Assembly (NCBI GenBank): GCA_003152875.1
Contig: PMBF01000065.1
Location: 78,543 to 113,486, forward strand
Direction: 5' to 3'
Source of the DNA: Ignavibacteriota bacterium
GTDB lineage: Bacteria > Bacteroidota > Ignavibacteria > UBA10030 > UBA6906
DNA length: 34,944 nt
Shown: positions 25,773 to 34,081 of the stretch, piece after piece
Numbering within the stretch: position 1 is the stretch's first letter
Layout of the letters: each line of letters starts with the position of its first letter
Program-made: the position numbers and the translations under genes
Notes under the pieces: model-generated
Database searches by the model: none
What the model was told of the DNA's origin: nothing
Seen by the model: the letters and a program-made list of their open reading frames with translations, nothing else

Positions 25773-26386
25773 GGCGGCCCCTCGCCGGCGGGAGAGCTTC
25801 CCGGGGATGGAGCGGGGAAGATGGTTTGATGGATGCGTTGCCAGATCAGCACGATCGCCAGGGCGACCAGGACCCCCACGGCCGCGCCTCCCAGAACATC
25901 CGACGGATAGTGTACGCCGACGGCGACACGCGAGAGGCAAATCACGAAGGCCCATCCGAAGAGCCAGGGCCAGAGTCTCCGGTAGTAATAGCTGAAGAGC
26001 GTGGCGACTGCGGCATTGTTCACGGCGTGCGACGAGGGAAACGATTTGCCCGGTCCGCAGTTGACCAAGAGGTGAATCTGCTCCACGAAACGCACCCCGT
26101 TGATCATATGGCAGGGTCTCGGCCTGTCGAATAGCGGTTTTAGGACGCTGCTCGCAAGCTGGTCCGCCGAGACCAGGACGGGAATGAGGAGGAGCGCGGC
26201 CGTGCGGCCTCGGGTCCCTCCCCGGAGAATCAGCCAGATCCAGGCGGCAACGAGCACGATCCGGACCACCAGGATCTTGTCAAAGTCGGTGACGGCCGGC
26301 CAGAGGAGATCGCCCACCGGGTTGGCCAGGGTCGAGTTGATAAACACGAACAGCCATCGATCGACCGAGGCAAGCCACGCTATCAC
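25769..26386 (-). CDS. PAP2-family membrane phosphatase
   Basis: 205 residues starting with GTG 26386, which overlaps the DedA stop as GTGA and has GGAGGAG just upstream. The three phosphatase motifs are present: K83-x6-RP (KPLFDRPRP), FPSSH at 116-120, and SRVAVGVHYPSD from 152 with His159 and Asp163. About five to six helices are visible. Members dephosphorylate lipid phosphates such as undecaprenyl diphosphate, phosphatidylglycerol phosphate or lipid A at the outer face of the inner membrane. The DedA gene before it and lnt after it fit a polyprenyl or envelope lipid substrate. Confidence 0.9.
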   Translation of the reverse strand: MIAWLASVDRWLFVFINSTLANPVGDLLWPAVTDFDKILVVRIVLVAAWIWLILRGGTRGRTAALLLIPVLVSADQLASSVLKPLFDRPRPCHMINGVRFVEQIHLLVNCGPGKSFPSSHAVNNAAVATLFSYYYRRLWPWLFGWAFVICLSRVAVGVHYPSDVLGGAAVGVLVALAIVLIWQRIHQTIFPAPSPGSSPAGEGPP

Positions 26387-26997
26387 GGCTCCTCCTTCCG
26401 GCGCCGGCGGAGAATGAGTGCGCGGATCCCCCAGGCAATCGCAGCCAGCACCATGAGCCCCGTGACAAACTGGCTGTAGGTGCTCAGGTAAAACCCGATC
26501 GCGGTCCAGTTCTGTCCGAGTGCATACCCTCCGCCCACGAGCACGGCGTTCCAGGCCAATGCACTGACGGCGGAAAGCAGGGTCGTGCGGATCGTTTTCA
26601 ATTCCGACATCCCCGCGAAGAAGGAGACGACGGCCCTCGTGCCGGCCAGGAACCGGTTGCCGATGATGATCGCATACCCGTACCTGGCGAACCATCCCTC
26701 GACCTTGTGGATGGCCTCGATGGGGAGGAACTTCGGCCGGTAGCGTTCGATGATATGGGCCCCGAACCATTCGCCTACCTTGAACATCGTTAGAAAACCC
26801 GCCACGCTTCCGGCCGTGGACCAGAAGAGGACCGGGAGGAAACCGACGATGCCGAGGCCGGCGAGCGATCCTCCGAACACCACCACCATGTCGCTCGGCG
26901 ATGGCGGGAAGATGTTCTCCAGGAACGCAATCAGGAACAGGACGACGTAGATAAGCAGCGGGTTGAGGGTCTGAAGATAGTGAAGGAAGGATTCCAC
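26383..26997 (-). CDS. DedA/VTT-family membrane protein
   Basis: 204 residues starting with GTG 26997. The family pattern is clear: FLENIFPPSPSDMVVVFGG with the conserved Glu and Pro residues, and IIIGNRFLAGTRAVVSFFAG, the F-x-P-G-x-R-like re-entrant loop with Arg. Four to five hydrophobic segments and a basic C-terminus (RRRRKEEP) follow. DedA proteins include transporters that return undecaprenyl phosphate or other lipids across the inner membrane and depend on the proton gradient. It lies 32 bases after ispF and overlaps the PAP2 gene. Confidence 0.9.
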   Translation of the reverse strand: MESFLHYLQTLNPLLIYVVLFLIAFLENIFPPSPSDMVVVFGGSLAGLGIVGFLPVLFWSTAGSVAGFLTMFKVGEWFGAHIIERYRPKFLPIEAIHKVEGWFARYGYAIIIGNRFLAGTRAVVSFFAGMSELKTIRTTLLSAVSALAWNAVLVGGGYALGQNWTAIGFYLSTYSQFVTGLMVLAAIAWGIRALILRRRRKEEP

Positions 26998-27029
26998 CTG
27001 GGAGGTGTCCGTTCGTGTAGGGGATATCG

Positions 27030-27569
27030 CTAGCGGCGGAGCAGAAGGGCTGAGGCATATGCCGCCGCGCCCTCTCCCCTGCCGGTGAAGCCCATTCCTT
27101 CGCCGGTCGTCGCCTTCACCGAAACACGGTCGGTCTGGATCTTGAGCGTGCCGGCGATATTCAATCGCATGGTATCCACATAGGGGGCTATCCTGGGGGT
27201 TTCCAGCACGACGGTGGAGTCGACGTTGATCACCGTGTAACGGTGGTGCGCGAGAAGATCCCCGACGTGGCGCAGCAGGATGAGGCTGGAGAGGCCCCGG
27301 TACCTCTCATCCGTGTTCGGGAAATGTCTGCCGATGTCTCCCAGTGCGGCGGCTCCGAGCAGAGCGTCGGCAAGGGCGTGCAGAAGGACATCGGCATCCG
27401 AATGGCCTTCCAGCCCCCGGTCGGAAGGGATCTCGACTCCGCCAAGAACGAGCCGGCGCCCCGGGACCAGACGGTGCACGTCGTACCCCAGGCCGAAACG
27501 AAGGCCCCCTGTCGGGTGCTCAGCGGACTTCAAAGCGAGAAAACTCCCGGGATGGTTTTTGCCATTCAA
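27030..27569 (-). CDS. ispF: 2-C-methyl-D-erythritol 2,4-cyclodiphosphate synthase
   Basis: At most 179 residues from ATG 27569, about 20 longer than usual because the conserved part starts only at RFGLGYDVHRL. The start overlaps the acylphosphatase gene by 50 bases; a TTG further in is possible. Metal ligands are the Asp and His of GYDVH and the later His in GHSDADVLLHALADALLGA; DIGRHFPNTD and KATTGEGMGFTGRGEG complete the fold. The enzyme makes the cyclic diphosphate in the MEP pathway to isoprenoids, needed for quinones and the lipid carrier. ispD is not adjacent. Confidence 0.94.
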   Translation of the reverse strand: MNGKNHPGSFLALKSAEHPTGGLRFGLGYDVHRLVPGRRLVLGGVEIPSDRGLEGHSDADVLLHALADALLGAAALGDIGRHFPNTDERYRGLSSLILLRHVGDLLAHHRYTVINVDSTVVLETPRIAPYVDTMRLNIAGTLKIQTDRVSVKATTGEGMGFTGRGEGAAAYASALLLRR

Positions 27570-27792
27570 CCACGAGGCCGCTCACATGAGCGGAACGGGG
27601 ACCGGTTTTCACCTCGCCGATCAGGGCTTCCAGCAGGGAGCGGTCCCCCTCGGCCACAATCTCCACCTCCCCGCCAAAACGGTTGCGCACGTATCCCTGC
27701 AGTGCGAGGCGGGAGGCAAGCTGAAGGACGAACCAGCGGAACCCCACGCCCTGCACCACTCCCTTCACCACAATGTGCACGGCTGCTTCCAT
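27520..27792 (-). CDS. acyP: Acylphosphatase
   Basis: A 90-residue protein, the standard length. The N-terminal HIVVKGVVQGVGFRWFV carries the catalytic Arg of the phosphate loop and GYVRNRFGGEVEIVAEG carries the catalytic Asn. It hydrolyses acyl phosphates such as carbamoyl or acetyl phosphate in the cytosol. Its 3' end overlaps ispF, and 60 bases separate it from the EamA gene before it. Its link to these neighbours is not obvious. Confidence 0.95.
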   Translation of the reverse strand: MEAAVHIVVKGVVQGVGFRWFVLQLASRLALQGYVRNRFGGEVEIVAEGDRSLLEALIGEVKTGPRSAHVSGLVVEWQKPSREFSRFEVR

Positions 27793-27852
27793 GAACCGAC
27801 TGCGTCCTGTGCGGCAGGGGATGCCTCATGATACGGCGCGCGTGAGGGAAAA

Positions 27853-28755
27853 TCAAGGCGCATTCTCCTGACCCGCGCCCCCTGCGTCGAGCGAGCGTCT
27901 CAGGCCCGGGATGGAATCGGAAAGCTCCGAGACGAGCACGCCCCCGATGATGAGCGCGCCTCCCAGGGCACCGTCGATCCCCTCCCTGAGGACGAAAAAG
28001 GCAATCACTGCCGCGAAGACGGGCTCCATCGTGAAGATGACCACCGCCCTCACCGGCGTCGTGTCCTTCTGGTACCGGGTCTGGATCAGGAATGTGAGCA
28101 CGGTCGCAAACAGCGTGAGGAACACCAGAATGGCGGCTCCTCCCGTGCTCACGCTGAGCCTGGGGGGGCCGAAGAAGAGCAAGCCGATCAAGGCCAGGAC
28201 AGCGTTGGTCGTCAATTGCAGGAACATCAGACGCATCGTGGTGACCTCGCGCGAGACAATGTCGAGGTAGACGATGTACACGGCGAAGACCACCGCACAG
28301 ACAACCGTGAGCGCATCCCCCGCGTTGAATGTCGATCCGGCGGGCGATGTGAGAAGCCAGAGCCCTCCCGACACGATCGCCACGCCCACGACATTTCCGA
28401 CCTTCGGCGCCCTGCGCTCCATCATGAACTGCAGAAGAGGCACGAAGATGACCATCATCCCGGTGATGAATGCGGACTTCGAAGCGGTGGTGATCGTCAG
28501 CCCCACCGTTTGGGTGAGGAACCCGAAGAAAACGAAGATGCCCAGGATGACCCCCTTGGCCACGGATCGCCAGGGGATCGGGAAGATCGCGCGCCACGCG
28601 AACGCGGTCACAAGCAGCGAGGCCGCGCTGAACCGCACGAACACCATCTGCAAGGGGGTCACCTCGAGGAGGACGATCTTTCCGAGTGTGAAGGTGCTCC
28701 CCCAGATGGCCGTGGCGGCTAGCAGCAGCAATTCCGCTTTTCCGGCTCGTGTCAT
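27853..28755 (-). CDS. EamA/DMT-family permease
   Basis: 300 residues from ATG 28755, overlapping the DUF362 gene stop as ATGA. There are about ten hydrophobic helices in two EamA repeats: LLLLAATAIWGSTFTLGKIV opens the first, and ALTVVCAVVFAVYIVYLDIV opens the second. TRYQKDTTPVRAVVIFTMEP is the typical segment before the last helices. The family exports or imports small metabolites in the inner membrane; the substrate cannot be told. The open frame that extends upstream is DUF362 sequence in another frame. Confidence 0.9.
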   Translation of the reverse strand: MTRAGKAELLLLAATAIWGSTFTLGKIVLLEVTPLQMVFVRFSAASLLVTAFAWRAIFPIPWRSVAKGVILGIFVFFGFLTQTVGLTITTASKSAFITGMMVIFVPLLQFMMERRAPKVGNVVGVAIVSGGLWLLTSPAGSTFNAGDALTVVCAVVFAVYIVYLDIVSREVTTMRLMFLQLTTNAVLALIGLLFFGPPRLSVSTGGAAILVFLTLFATVLTFLIQTRYQKDTTPVRAVVIFTMEPVFAAVIAFFVLREGIDGALGGALIIGGVLVSELSDSIPGLRRSLDAGGAGQENAP

Positions 28756-29876
28756 GCGCCTGCCGGAACGGCGGGTACAGCGGTGCCGCGGCGCTCGTAC
28801 TCCTGGAAGAGGCGCCCCCAAGGCGTGTTGCGGCGCCACTGCTCGAAGACCTTCCTGTCCCTTACCGGCCAGCGGTAGTAGTCGTGGTAGGTTTCCGAGC
28901 CGAGGATGAAGGCGTGAACCATCGGCGTGCGGAAGAAGAGCTTCTGCATCCCCTTGAGCGGGCCGAACCAGGCAAGGTTGCCGAAGAGGCTCACGCCGTT
29001 GTTGCCGACCGTGAACCCCCACGATTCTCCGGTAATGTCGGCGCCTTCCAGGTTGATGTCGCGCACGTCCCCCGTGCCGAGTCCGTCCTCATGCGCCATC
29101 CGGATGTACCGGATGCCGAGCGGGTCGAAGCCCATGAGCTTTGCGGAAACGGCATCCACGGCCACCTGATCGGAGCTCGCCAGGATGTAGTTCTTGACCA
29201 CCGGACGCATCGTCCGCGGTCCGGGCCCGTCCCCGGCCGTGGTGCCGTCCACCATGGCGAAGATGCCCGTGTGGATTTCCTTCTGGATGGCAAGGAGATC
29301 CACCAGCGTTTCGTGGATCCAGCTGTGTGTGTAATGGCGCCGCGTATTCAGCAGCCCGCCGAAGGCATTCTTCATCGCGCCGGTCGTGGTGGTATAGATG
29401 TGGCACTTGACCGTCGGAAGGTGGACGATGTTTTTCCCGGCAAAGTAGTCGGGGATCTGAATGCCGTCCGGGAAGACCTTGTCGAGTGCATGCATGCGGG
29501 CCTTGGGCTTGTAGGCGATCCAACGCATATCCGTCTGCCTGAAATTGAAGAGCACGGGGATACCGTACTCGCGGAACAGGGGGACGTACTTGTTGAGGTC
29601 TTCACCCTTGAAGGCATCCGTGACCACCGTCTTGTTCTGCACGCAGCTGATGTCGCCGTAGCCTCCGTTCCGGAGGGCGAGGATGGCCCCCTCGAGCTGC
29701 CAGGGGCTGGTGTTCGCCGCGGGGAACGGAAAATGCCAGGAGATATTGTCTTTCAGGATCGTCCCGGCGCTCCGGTCGAGCGCGGAGGACATTCCCGCCA
29801 TGCCGGCAAGTTTCTGGTAGTCCTCGAGAACCGTCTCTGGCGAGGTTTTCAGGACGGCCACTGTTGATTTGCTCAT
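28752..29876 (-). CDS. DUF362 domain protein
   Basis: 374 residues with GGAG seven bases before ATG 29876. The DUF362 core runs from about residue 40 to 290: NIVHLPTVKCHIYTTTTGAM, KNAFGGLLNTRRHYTHSW, IFAMVDGTTAGDGPGPRTMR and DQVAVDAVSAKLMGFDPLG. No ferredoxin-type Cys cluster is attached, unlike some family members. The C-terminal part (from about 300) is rich in aromatic and basic residues. The function of the family is unknown. It is the first gene of the operon and is translationally coupled to the EamA permease, so the two may act on the same compound. Confidence 0.8.
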   Translation of the reverse strand: MSKSTVAVLKTSPETVLEDYQKLAGMAGMSSALDRSAGTILKDNISWHFPFPAANTSPWQLEGAILALRNGGYGDISCVQNKTVVTDAFKGEDLNKYVPLFREYGIPVLFNFRQTDMRWIAYKPKARMHALDKVFPDGIQIPDYFAGKNIVHLPTVKCHIYTTTTGAMKNAFGGLLNTRRHYTHSWIHETLVDLLAIQKEIHTGIFAMVDGTTAGDGPGPRTMRPVVKNYILASSDQVAVDAVSAKLMGFDPLGIRYIRMAHEDGLGTGDVRDINLEGADITGESWGFTVGNNGVSLFGNLAWFGPLKGMQKLFFRTPMVHAFILGSETYHDYYRWPVRDRKVFEQWRRNTPWGRLFQEYERRGTAVPAVPAGA

Positions 29877-29989
29877 GATATGCTCCGGTTCGTTCTTTCG
29901 GGAGTCTCAGAAGCCAGACCATTCTGCCCGGCACTCCAGTCCGGCATTCCCGCCTGAGTTGCACGACGGCCCGGTGAGCATGCCGGGAT

Positions 29990-30010
29990 GTTCCCGCGCA
30001 GGCCGGGAAC
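29990..30010. repeat. Hairpin between the mutase and DUF362 genes
   Basis: GTTCCCG and CGGGAAC flank a 7-base loop. The hairpin lies about 100 bases after the mutase stop. There is no T-tract on the minus strand, so it is at best a weak or Rho-assisted terminator. The rest of this 232-base gap shows no coding frame. Confidence 0.45.
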
Positions 30011-30108
30011 CCTGGTCAAGCCGGGCACCCGTCGGGCCGTTCAGAGGTATGTCCCTCCCGGCTGAGAGTGGAGTCCGACACAACAGTCTGTCACGAGCGT
30101 CGGTCTGG

Positions 30109-31770
30109 TCAGAACGCTGCAATTTCCTCGTGCAGGCCGAAGACTTCTGCCAGCGCCGAGCACATCTCGCCAAGCGTGACGTAGGCGTGGGCGCATTCCA
30201 GCAGCACCGGGAGGAGGTTGCTGCTCCCCGCTGCGGCAGCGCTGAGGTTCTTCAGGGCGGCGCGCACATTCTCCGGGCTCCGCCCGGCGCGGACCTCGGC
30301 AATCCGTTTCCGCTGTTTTGCTTCAACCCCGGGCGAGATCTCCAGAAGGGGAATCGTGACGTGTTCATGTTCTTCCACAAAGTCGTTCACGCCTACAATG
30401 GTCTTCTGCCTGGAATCGAGCTCCATCTGATACTGGTAGGCTGCGGCGGCGATTTCCCGCTGAAAAAAGCCCTGCTCGATAGCGGGGATGACACCGCCGA
30501 ACGCGTCGATCCTTTCGAAATAGGCCTGGGCCTCCTTCTCCATCCGGTCGGTGAGCGCCTCCACAGCGTAGCTTCCCGCAAGCGGGTCTATGGTGTTCAC
30601 CACTCCCGTCTCGTGCGCGATGATCTGCTGCGTCCGCAGGGCGATCTTGACGGCATTCTCCGAGGGGAGCGCAAGTGTTTCGTCCATGGAATTCGTATGG
30701 AGCGACTGGGTTCCGCCGAGCACCGCGGCAAGCGCCTGGAACGCAGTCCGTACGATATTGTTCTCCGGCTGCTGGGCGGTGAGCGTGCATCCGGCAGTCT
30801 GCGTGTGGAAGCGGAGCATCATGGAGCGCGGGTCCTTTGCCCCGTAGCGTTCCTTCATGCGCTTTGCCCAGATCCGCCGTGCAGCCCTGAACTTGGCGAT
30901 CTCCTCGAAGAAGTCGAGATGGGAATTGAAAAAGAACGAAAGGCGCGGCGCGAATGCGTCTATGTCCAGCCCTCGTGCGATGCAGGCCTCCACATAGGCG
31001 AAGCCGTCGGCCAGTGTGAACGCCAGCTCCTGGAGCGCTGTCGACCCCGCCTCCCGGATATGATATCCGCTGATGGAGATGGGGTTCCACTGCGGCATTT
31101 CGCGCGAGCAGAACTCGATCATGTCGGTCACAATCCGCATGCTCGGCCGTGGAGGATAGATCCACTCCTTCTGGGCGATGTATTCCTTGAGGATGTCGGC
31201 CTGAATCGTGCCGCGGAGCTCCGCCGGTTTGGCCCCCTGACGCGCCGCGACGGCCGCGTAGAGCGCCACTGCCATCGCCGCGGGGGCGTTGATGGTCATC
31301 GAAGTCGAGATATCCTTCAGGGAGATCCCCCTGAAGAGGATTTCCATGTCTGCCAGCGAACTGACCGAGACCCCGCAGATTCCGACCTCTCCTTCCGACA
31401 CCGGATCATCACAGTCCCGCCCCATGAGCGTCGGCAGGTCAAACGCCACGGAAAGCCCCATCTGGCCGTGGGATAAAAGGTAATGGTACCGATCATTGGT
31501 GTCCTCAGGAGTCCCGAAGCCGGCAAACTGCCTCATCGTCCAGAGCTTCCCCCTGTACATGTTTGTATGGATGCCCCTGGTGTACGGGTACTCTCCCGGA
31601 AACCCGATATCGGCAAGATAGTTGATGCGGGCCACATCATCCGGACCATAGAGAAGATTGACAGGCTCGCCGCTGACGGTGGTGAAGCTGACACCCGTGC
31701 GGGCTCCTGCCTGTCCGGCGCGGTCTTGCCAGCGACCCTTTGCCTCTTGATAGCCGTTCACGCCCGCCAT
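30109..31770 (-). CDS. B12-dependent acyl-CoA mutase large subunit, isobutyryl-CoA mutase-like residues
   Basis: 553 residues from ATG 31770, chosen because AGGAGGGG lies six bases upstream. The protein is the substrate-binding TIM-barrel subunit only, with no B12-binding domain (no DxHxxG), so it must pair with a small subunit encoded elsewhere. Family segments are [45 protein letters not shown] with His237, and [18 protein letters not shown]. The two residues that hold the methylmalonyl carboxylate in methylmalonyl-CoA mutase, Tyr89 and Arg207 in Propionibacterium numbering, are Phe82 and Gln200 here, as in isobutyryl-CoA mutase. It may thus rearrange isobutyryl-/butyryl-CoA or a related acyl-CoA. 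Generic annotation would be methylmalonyl-CoA mutase. Confidence 0.9.
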   Translation of the reverse strand: MAGVNGYQEAKGRWQDRAGQAGARTGVSFTTVSGEPVNLLYGPDDVARINYLADIGFPGEYPYTRGIHTNMYRGKLWTMRQFAGFGTPEDTNDRYHYLLSHGQMGLSVAFDLPTLMGRDCDDPVSEGEVGICGVSVSSLADMEILFRGISLKDISTSMTINAPAAMAVALYAAVAARQGAKPAELRGTIQADILKEYIAQKEWIYPPRPSMRIVTDMIEFCSREMPQWNPISISGYHIREAGSTALQELAFTLADGFAYVEACIARGLDIDAFAPRLSFFFNSHLDFFEEIAKFRAARRIWAKRMKERYGAKDPRSMMLRFHTQTAGCTLTAQQPENNIVRTAFQALAAVLGGTQSLHTNSMDETLALPSENAVKIALRTQQIIAHETGVVNTIDPLAGSYAVEALTDRMEKEAQAYFERIDAFGGVIPAIEQGFFQREIAAAAYQYQMELDSRQKTIVGVNDFVEEHEHVTIPLLEISPGVEAKQRKRIAEVRAGRSPENVRAALKNLSAAAAGSSNLLPVLLECAHAYVTLGEMCSALAEVFGLHEEIAAF

Positions 31771-31776
31771 GATGCT

Positions 31777-31784
31777 CCCCTCCT
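31777..31784 (-). promoter_or_regulatory. Ribosome binding site that fixes the mutase start
   Basis: AGGAGGGG on the minus strand, six bases before ATG 31770. Two in-frame starts further upstream (31827 and the ATG within this site) would have no such sequence. Confidence 0.65.
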
Positions 31785-31954
31785 TCATCCAACACCCGCC
31801 CTTATCCCGGCTCCACCGCCTGAACAATCGTTTTCAGAAGCGCGCTCCCTTGCTGCGGCCGGCCACCGGGATCATTCGCCGTGTGACATTCCAGGCTGAC
31901 GGATCAGTACCCACGCAGCCCCATGCAGTCAGCCCGTTTGGTCTGAAATCGACG

Positions 31955-32016
31955 TCAGACTTCGTCCTCAGACTGTTTCGTCAGACATCAACGTCCCCTC
32001 AACGTCCGTCAACGTC
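31955..32016. repeat. Short tandem repeats, 13 bp then about 10-11 bp period
   Basis: TCAGAC recurs at 31955, 31968 and 31981, exactly 13 bases apart, as three imperfect 13-mers. Directly after, TCAACGTC recurs at 31988, 31999 and 32009. The array touches the edge of the mutase pseudogene fragment. Confidence 0.6.
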
Positions 32017-32019
32017 TCC

Positions 32020-32141
32020 CGCCAAGCCTCACGCAGGCCCGGGCGCATTCCAGCAGTGCAGGCAAGAGGTTGCCTCTCCCTGCGGCGGCGCCGAGGTTTT
32101 TTAAGAGGGGCGCGCATTTCCCGAGCTCCGCCCGGCGCACC
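32020..32141 (-). pseudogene. Frameshifted remnant of a second acyl-CoA mutase gene (3' end)
   Basis: About 120 bases resemble the 3' part of the intact mutase gene (about 30168-30295) in the same orientation. Shared stretches on the plus strand include GGGCGCATTCCAGCAG and CTCCGCCCGGCGC. On the minus strand one frame gives NLLPALLECARA against [12 protein letters not shown] in the intact protein, while the preceding part (REMRAPLK) is in another frame. The shift falls at an A6 run in CTTAAAAAACCTC; a second two-base loss lies some 20 bases before it. Similarity stops at both ends, so only this piece remains. It looks like a tandem copy that was mostly deleted, though an independent paralogue fragment is possible. 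Confidence 0.72.
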
Positions 32142-32239
32142 TGACAACCCGGCCGGACGGATCGGTCCACCTTCCACCACTTCCATCACCGCCGTCTGAC
32201 GCTTGCCTCGGACTCCGGCAGGATCCGTGCTTCCGGCCC

Positions 32240-34081
32240 CTACAGTCTCCCGAATCTTCTGTCAAGCTCCTCGGTCGAGATCCTCAGCACGATGGGACGC
32301 CCGTGCGGGCAGACATAGGGCATCGAGGTCGCGAATAGCTGGTCGATGAGCGACCGCATCTCTTGCTCGTTCAGCGGGTCGCCGGCCTTGATCGCCGAGC
32401 GGCACGAAAAGGACTTGGCCAGGTTGTCGCGCGCGTCCATCATCCCCTGCTGCTGGTATTCCTTGTAGAGCCCGAGGATTTCCTGCACGATGCGCTCCTC
32501 CGAACCGGCCTTCACATCGGCCGGGACTCCTTGAATGGACAACGTGTTCCTGCCGAACAGCGCCAGATCGAACCCCAGCATCTGAAAATGGCGGAACAGC
32601 TCCTCGACAAGCGCATAATCCCCCGGCGTCATTTGAACGGTGTACGGAAACAGGAGCTGCTGGGCGGACTGAAATCCGGTCTTGAATCGTTCCAGGGCGC
32701 GCTCGTAGAGCACCCGTTCGTGGGCAACATGCTGGTCCACGATCATGAGCCCGCTCCGGATCTGGCAGAGGATATACTTGTTGTGGAGCTGCCAGATCAA
32801 TCCGTGGGAGTCGCCTTCGGGGCGGTCGGCCTGATGTGTGAGGACGCTCCCCTGCCGCGGGGGAACCTCTTCCCTGCCCGGGGGAGCGAGAAGGCTCCAA
32901 GCCATCCCGTTGCCGCCGGACTCGTGGGGCGGGAAGATCTCGCCGGTTGCCGTATCGACCGGTGCGGGGGGCCATGGCGAATCCGCGGACGGCCAGCGAT
33001 GCTGCCGCGGCGAGAATTGCAGTTCAACGTCGGACCCCGGGGAGCCCTGATCCATCGACAGGACGGGAAAGGCCTGAGCCCCGGAGAGACCTTTGCGGAC
33101 CAGTGCGCCGGCCATCCGATAGATGCCCTGCTCGTCGTCGAACTTCGCCTCCATCTTGGAGGGGTGCACATTGACATCCACGCGGCGCGGATCAACTTCA
33201 ATGAACAATATGAAGAACGGAAACGTGCCTTTCAGAAGGAGATTCTCATAGCTGCTGAAGACCGCGTGACTGATGTTGCGGTGCACGATGAACCTGCCGT
33301 TCAGAAAAAGATATTGATGCGTGCGGGTCTTCTGACCGAAGGAGGGCTTGCCGATGTAGCCGGAAAGCGACAAGGCTTCCGTCCTCTCCTCAACCGGGAT
33401 CAGGGATTCCATCAGCCTCTCGCCGAACACGTCCGACAGGCGGGTCTCCAGCGCGGCCGGCTTCAGGTTGAAGATCGTATCGTCGCCGTTCACAAACCGC
33501 AGCTCGAGCTCCGGATGGCTGATGGCGACGCGGTGGACGGCCTCATACACATGCCGGAACTCGGTCGCCCTGCTTTTCAGGAACTTCTTTCGGGCGGGGA
33601 CATTGAAGAAGAGGTTCTGTATGGTGACGGTAGTGCCCTGCTCCCTGGCCTCGCGAGTGACCCGCGGCTGGCCGCCCCCGTCAATGCGCACCATGACGGC
33701 GGCATCGTCCCCGGCACGGCGGGTCTTCATGGTGACCTGGGCAACCGCAGCGATCGAGGCAAGCGCTTCTCCGCGGAAGCCGTAGGTCCGGATCTCCTCC
33801 AAGTCTTCATAGGTGGAGATCTTGCTCGTTGCGTGCCGGAGGAACGACGCCACGGCATCGTCCTGGTCCATCCCGGTGCCGTTGTCGGCCACCTGGAGGT
33901 ATGTGACTCCCCCGTCCTTCACCGTCACGGTGATCCGTGTCGCGCCGGCGTCCAGGGCATTCTCGAGGAGCTCTTTTGCCGCCGAATCGGGCCGCTGGAT
34001 GACTTCGCCCGCCGCGATCTTGTTTGCAACGTGGTCGGGCAGGATCTGGATCTTCCTGCGACCGTCAGCTGATGACGTCAC
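32240..34081 (-). CDS. mutL: DNA mismatch repair protein MutL
   Basis: 613 residues starting with GTG 34081, which overlaps the ftsY stop as GTGA. The GHKL ATPase part shows ELLENALDAGA, DNGTGM, GFRGEALASI and FFNVPARKKFLKS, then the transducer domain with VDVNVHPSKMEAKF. A linker of about 100 residues is rich in Pro and Ser. The C-terminal domain carries the endonuclease metal site DQHVAHERVLYE (449-460; the usual Ala is Val), with SCRSAIKAGD and CPHGRP. It is therefore a nicking-type MutL, as expected in organisms without MutH. The protein couples MutS mismatch recognition to strand cutting. Confidence 0.96.
   Translation of the reverse strand: MTSSADGRRKIQILPDHVANKIAAGEVIQRPDSAAKELLENALDAGATRITVTVKDGGVTYLQVADNGTGMDQDDAVASFLRHATSKISTYEDLEEIRTYGFRGEALASIAAVAQVTMKTRRAGDDAAVMVRIDGGGQPRVTREAREQGTTVTIQNLFFNVPARKKFLKSRATEFRHVYEAVHRVAISHPELELRFVNGDDTIFNLKPAALETRLSDVFGERLMESLIPVEERTEALSLSGYIGKPSFGQKTRTHQYLFLNGRFIVHRNISHAVFSSYENLLLKGTFPFFILFIEVDPRRVDVNVHPSKMEAKFDDEQGIYRMAGALVRKGLSGAQAFPVLSMDQGSPGSDVELQFSPRQHRWPSADSPWPPAPVDTATGEIFPPHESGGNGMAWSLLAPPGREEVPPRQGSVLTHQADRPEGDSHGLIWQLHNKYILCQIRSGLMIVDQHVAHERVLYERALERFKTGFQSAQQLLFPYTVQMTPGDYALVEELFRHFQMLGFDLALFGRNTLSIQGVPADVKAGSEERIVQEILGLYKEYQQQGMMDARDNLAKSFSCRSAIKAGDPLNEQEMRSLIDQLFATSMPYVCPHGRPIVLRISTEELDRRFGRL

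Larger units (their letters stand above)
31771..32239. other. 469-base gap between mutL and the mutase gene
   Basis: The gap contains the mutase ribosome binding site, short tandem repeats (31955-32016) and a decayed copy of the mutase 3' end (32020-32141). No intact gene is supported. I see no strong promoter for the mutase; TTGTTC-N17-TAAGGG about 50 bases upstream of the ATG on the minus strand is a weak candidate. Confidence 0.6.

Noticed and set aside
31955-32016. CRISPR-like array
   Set aside because: Units are only 8-13 bases with no spacers of constant length and no cas genes nearby.
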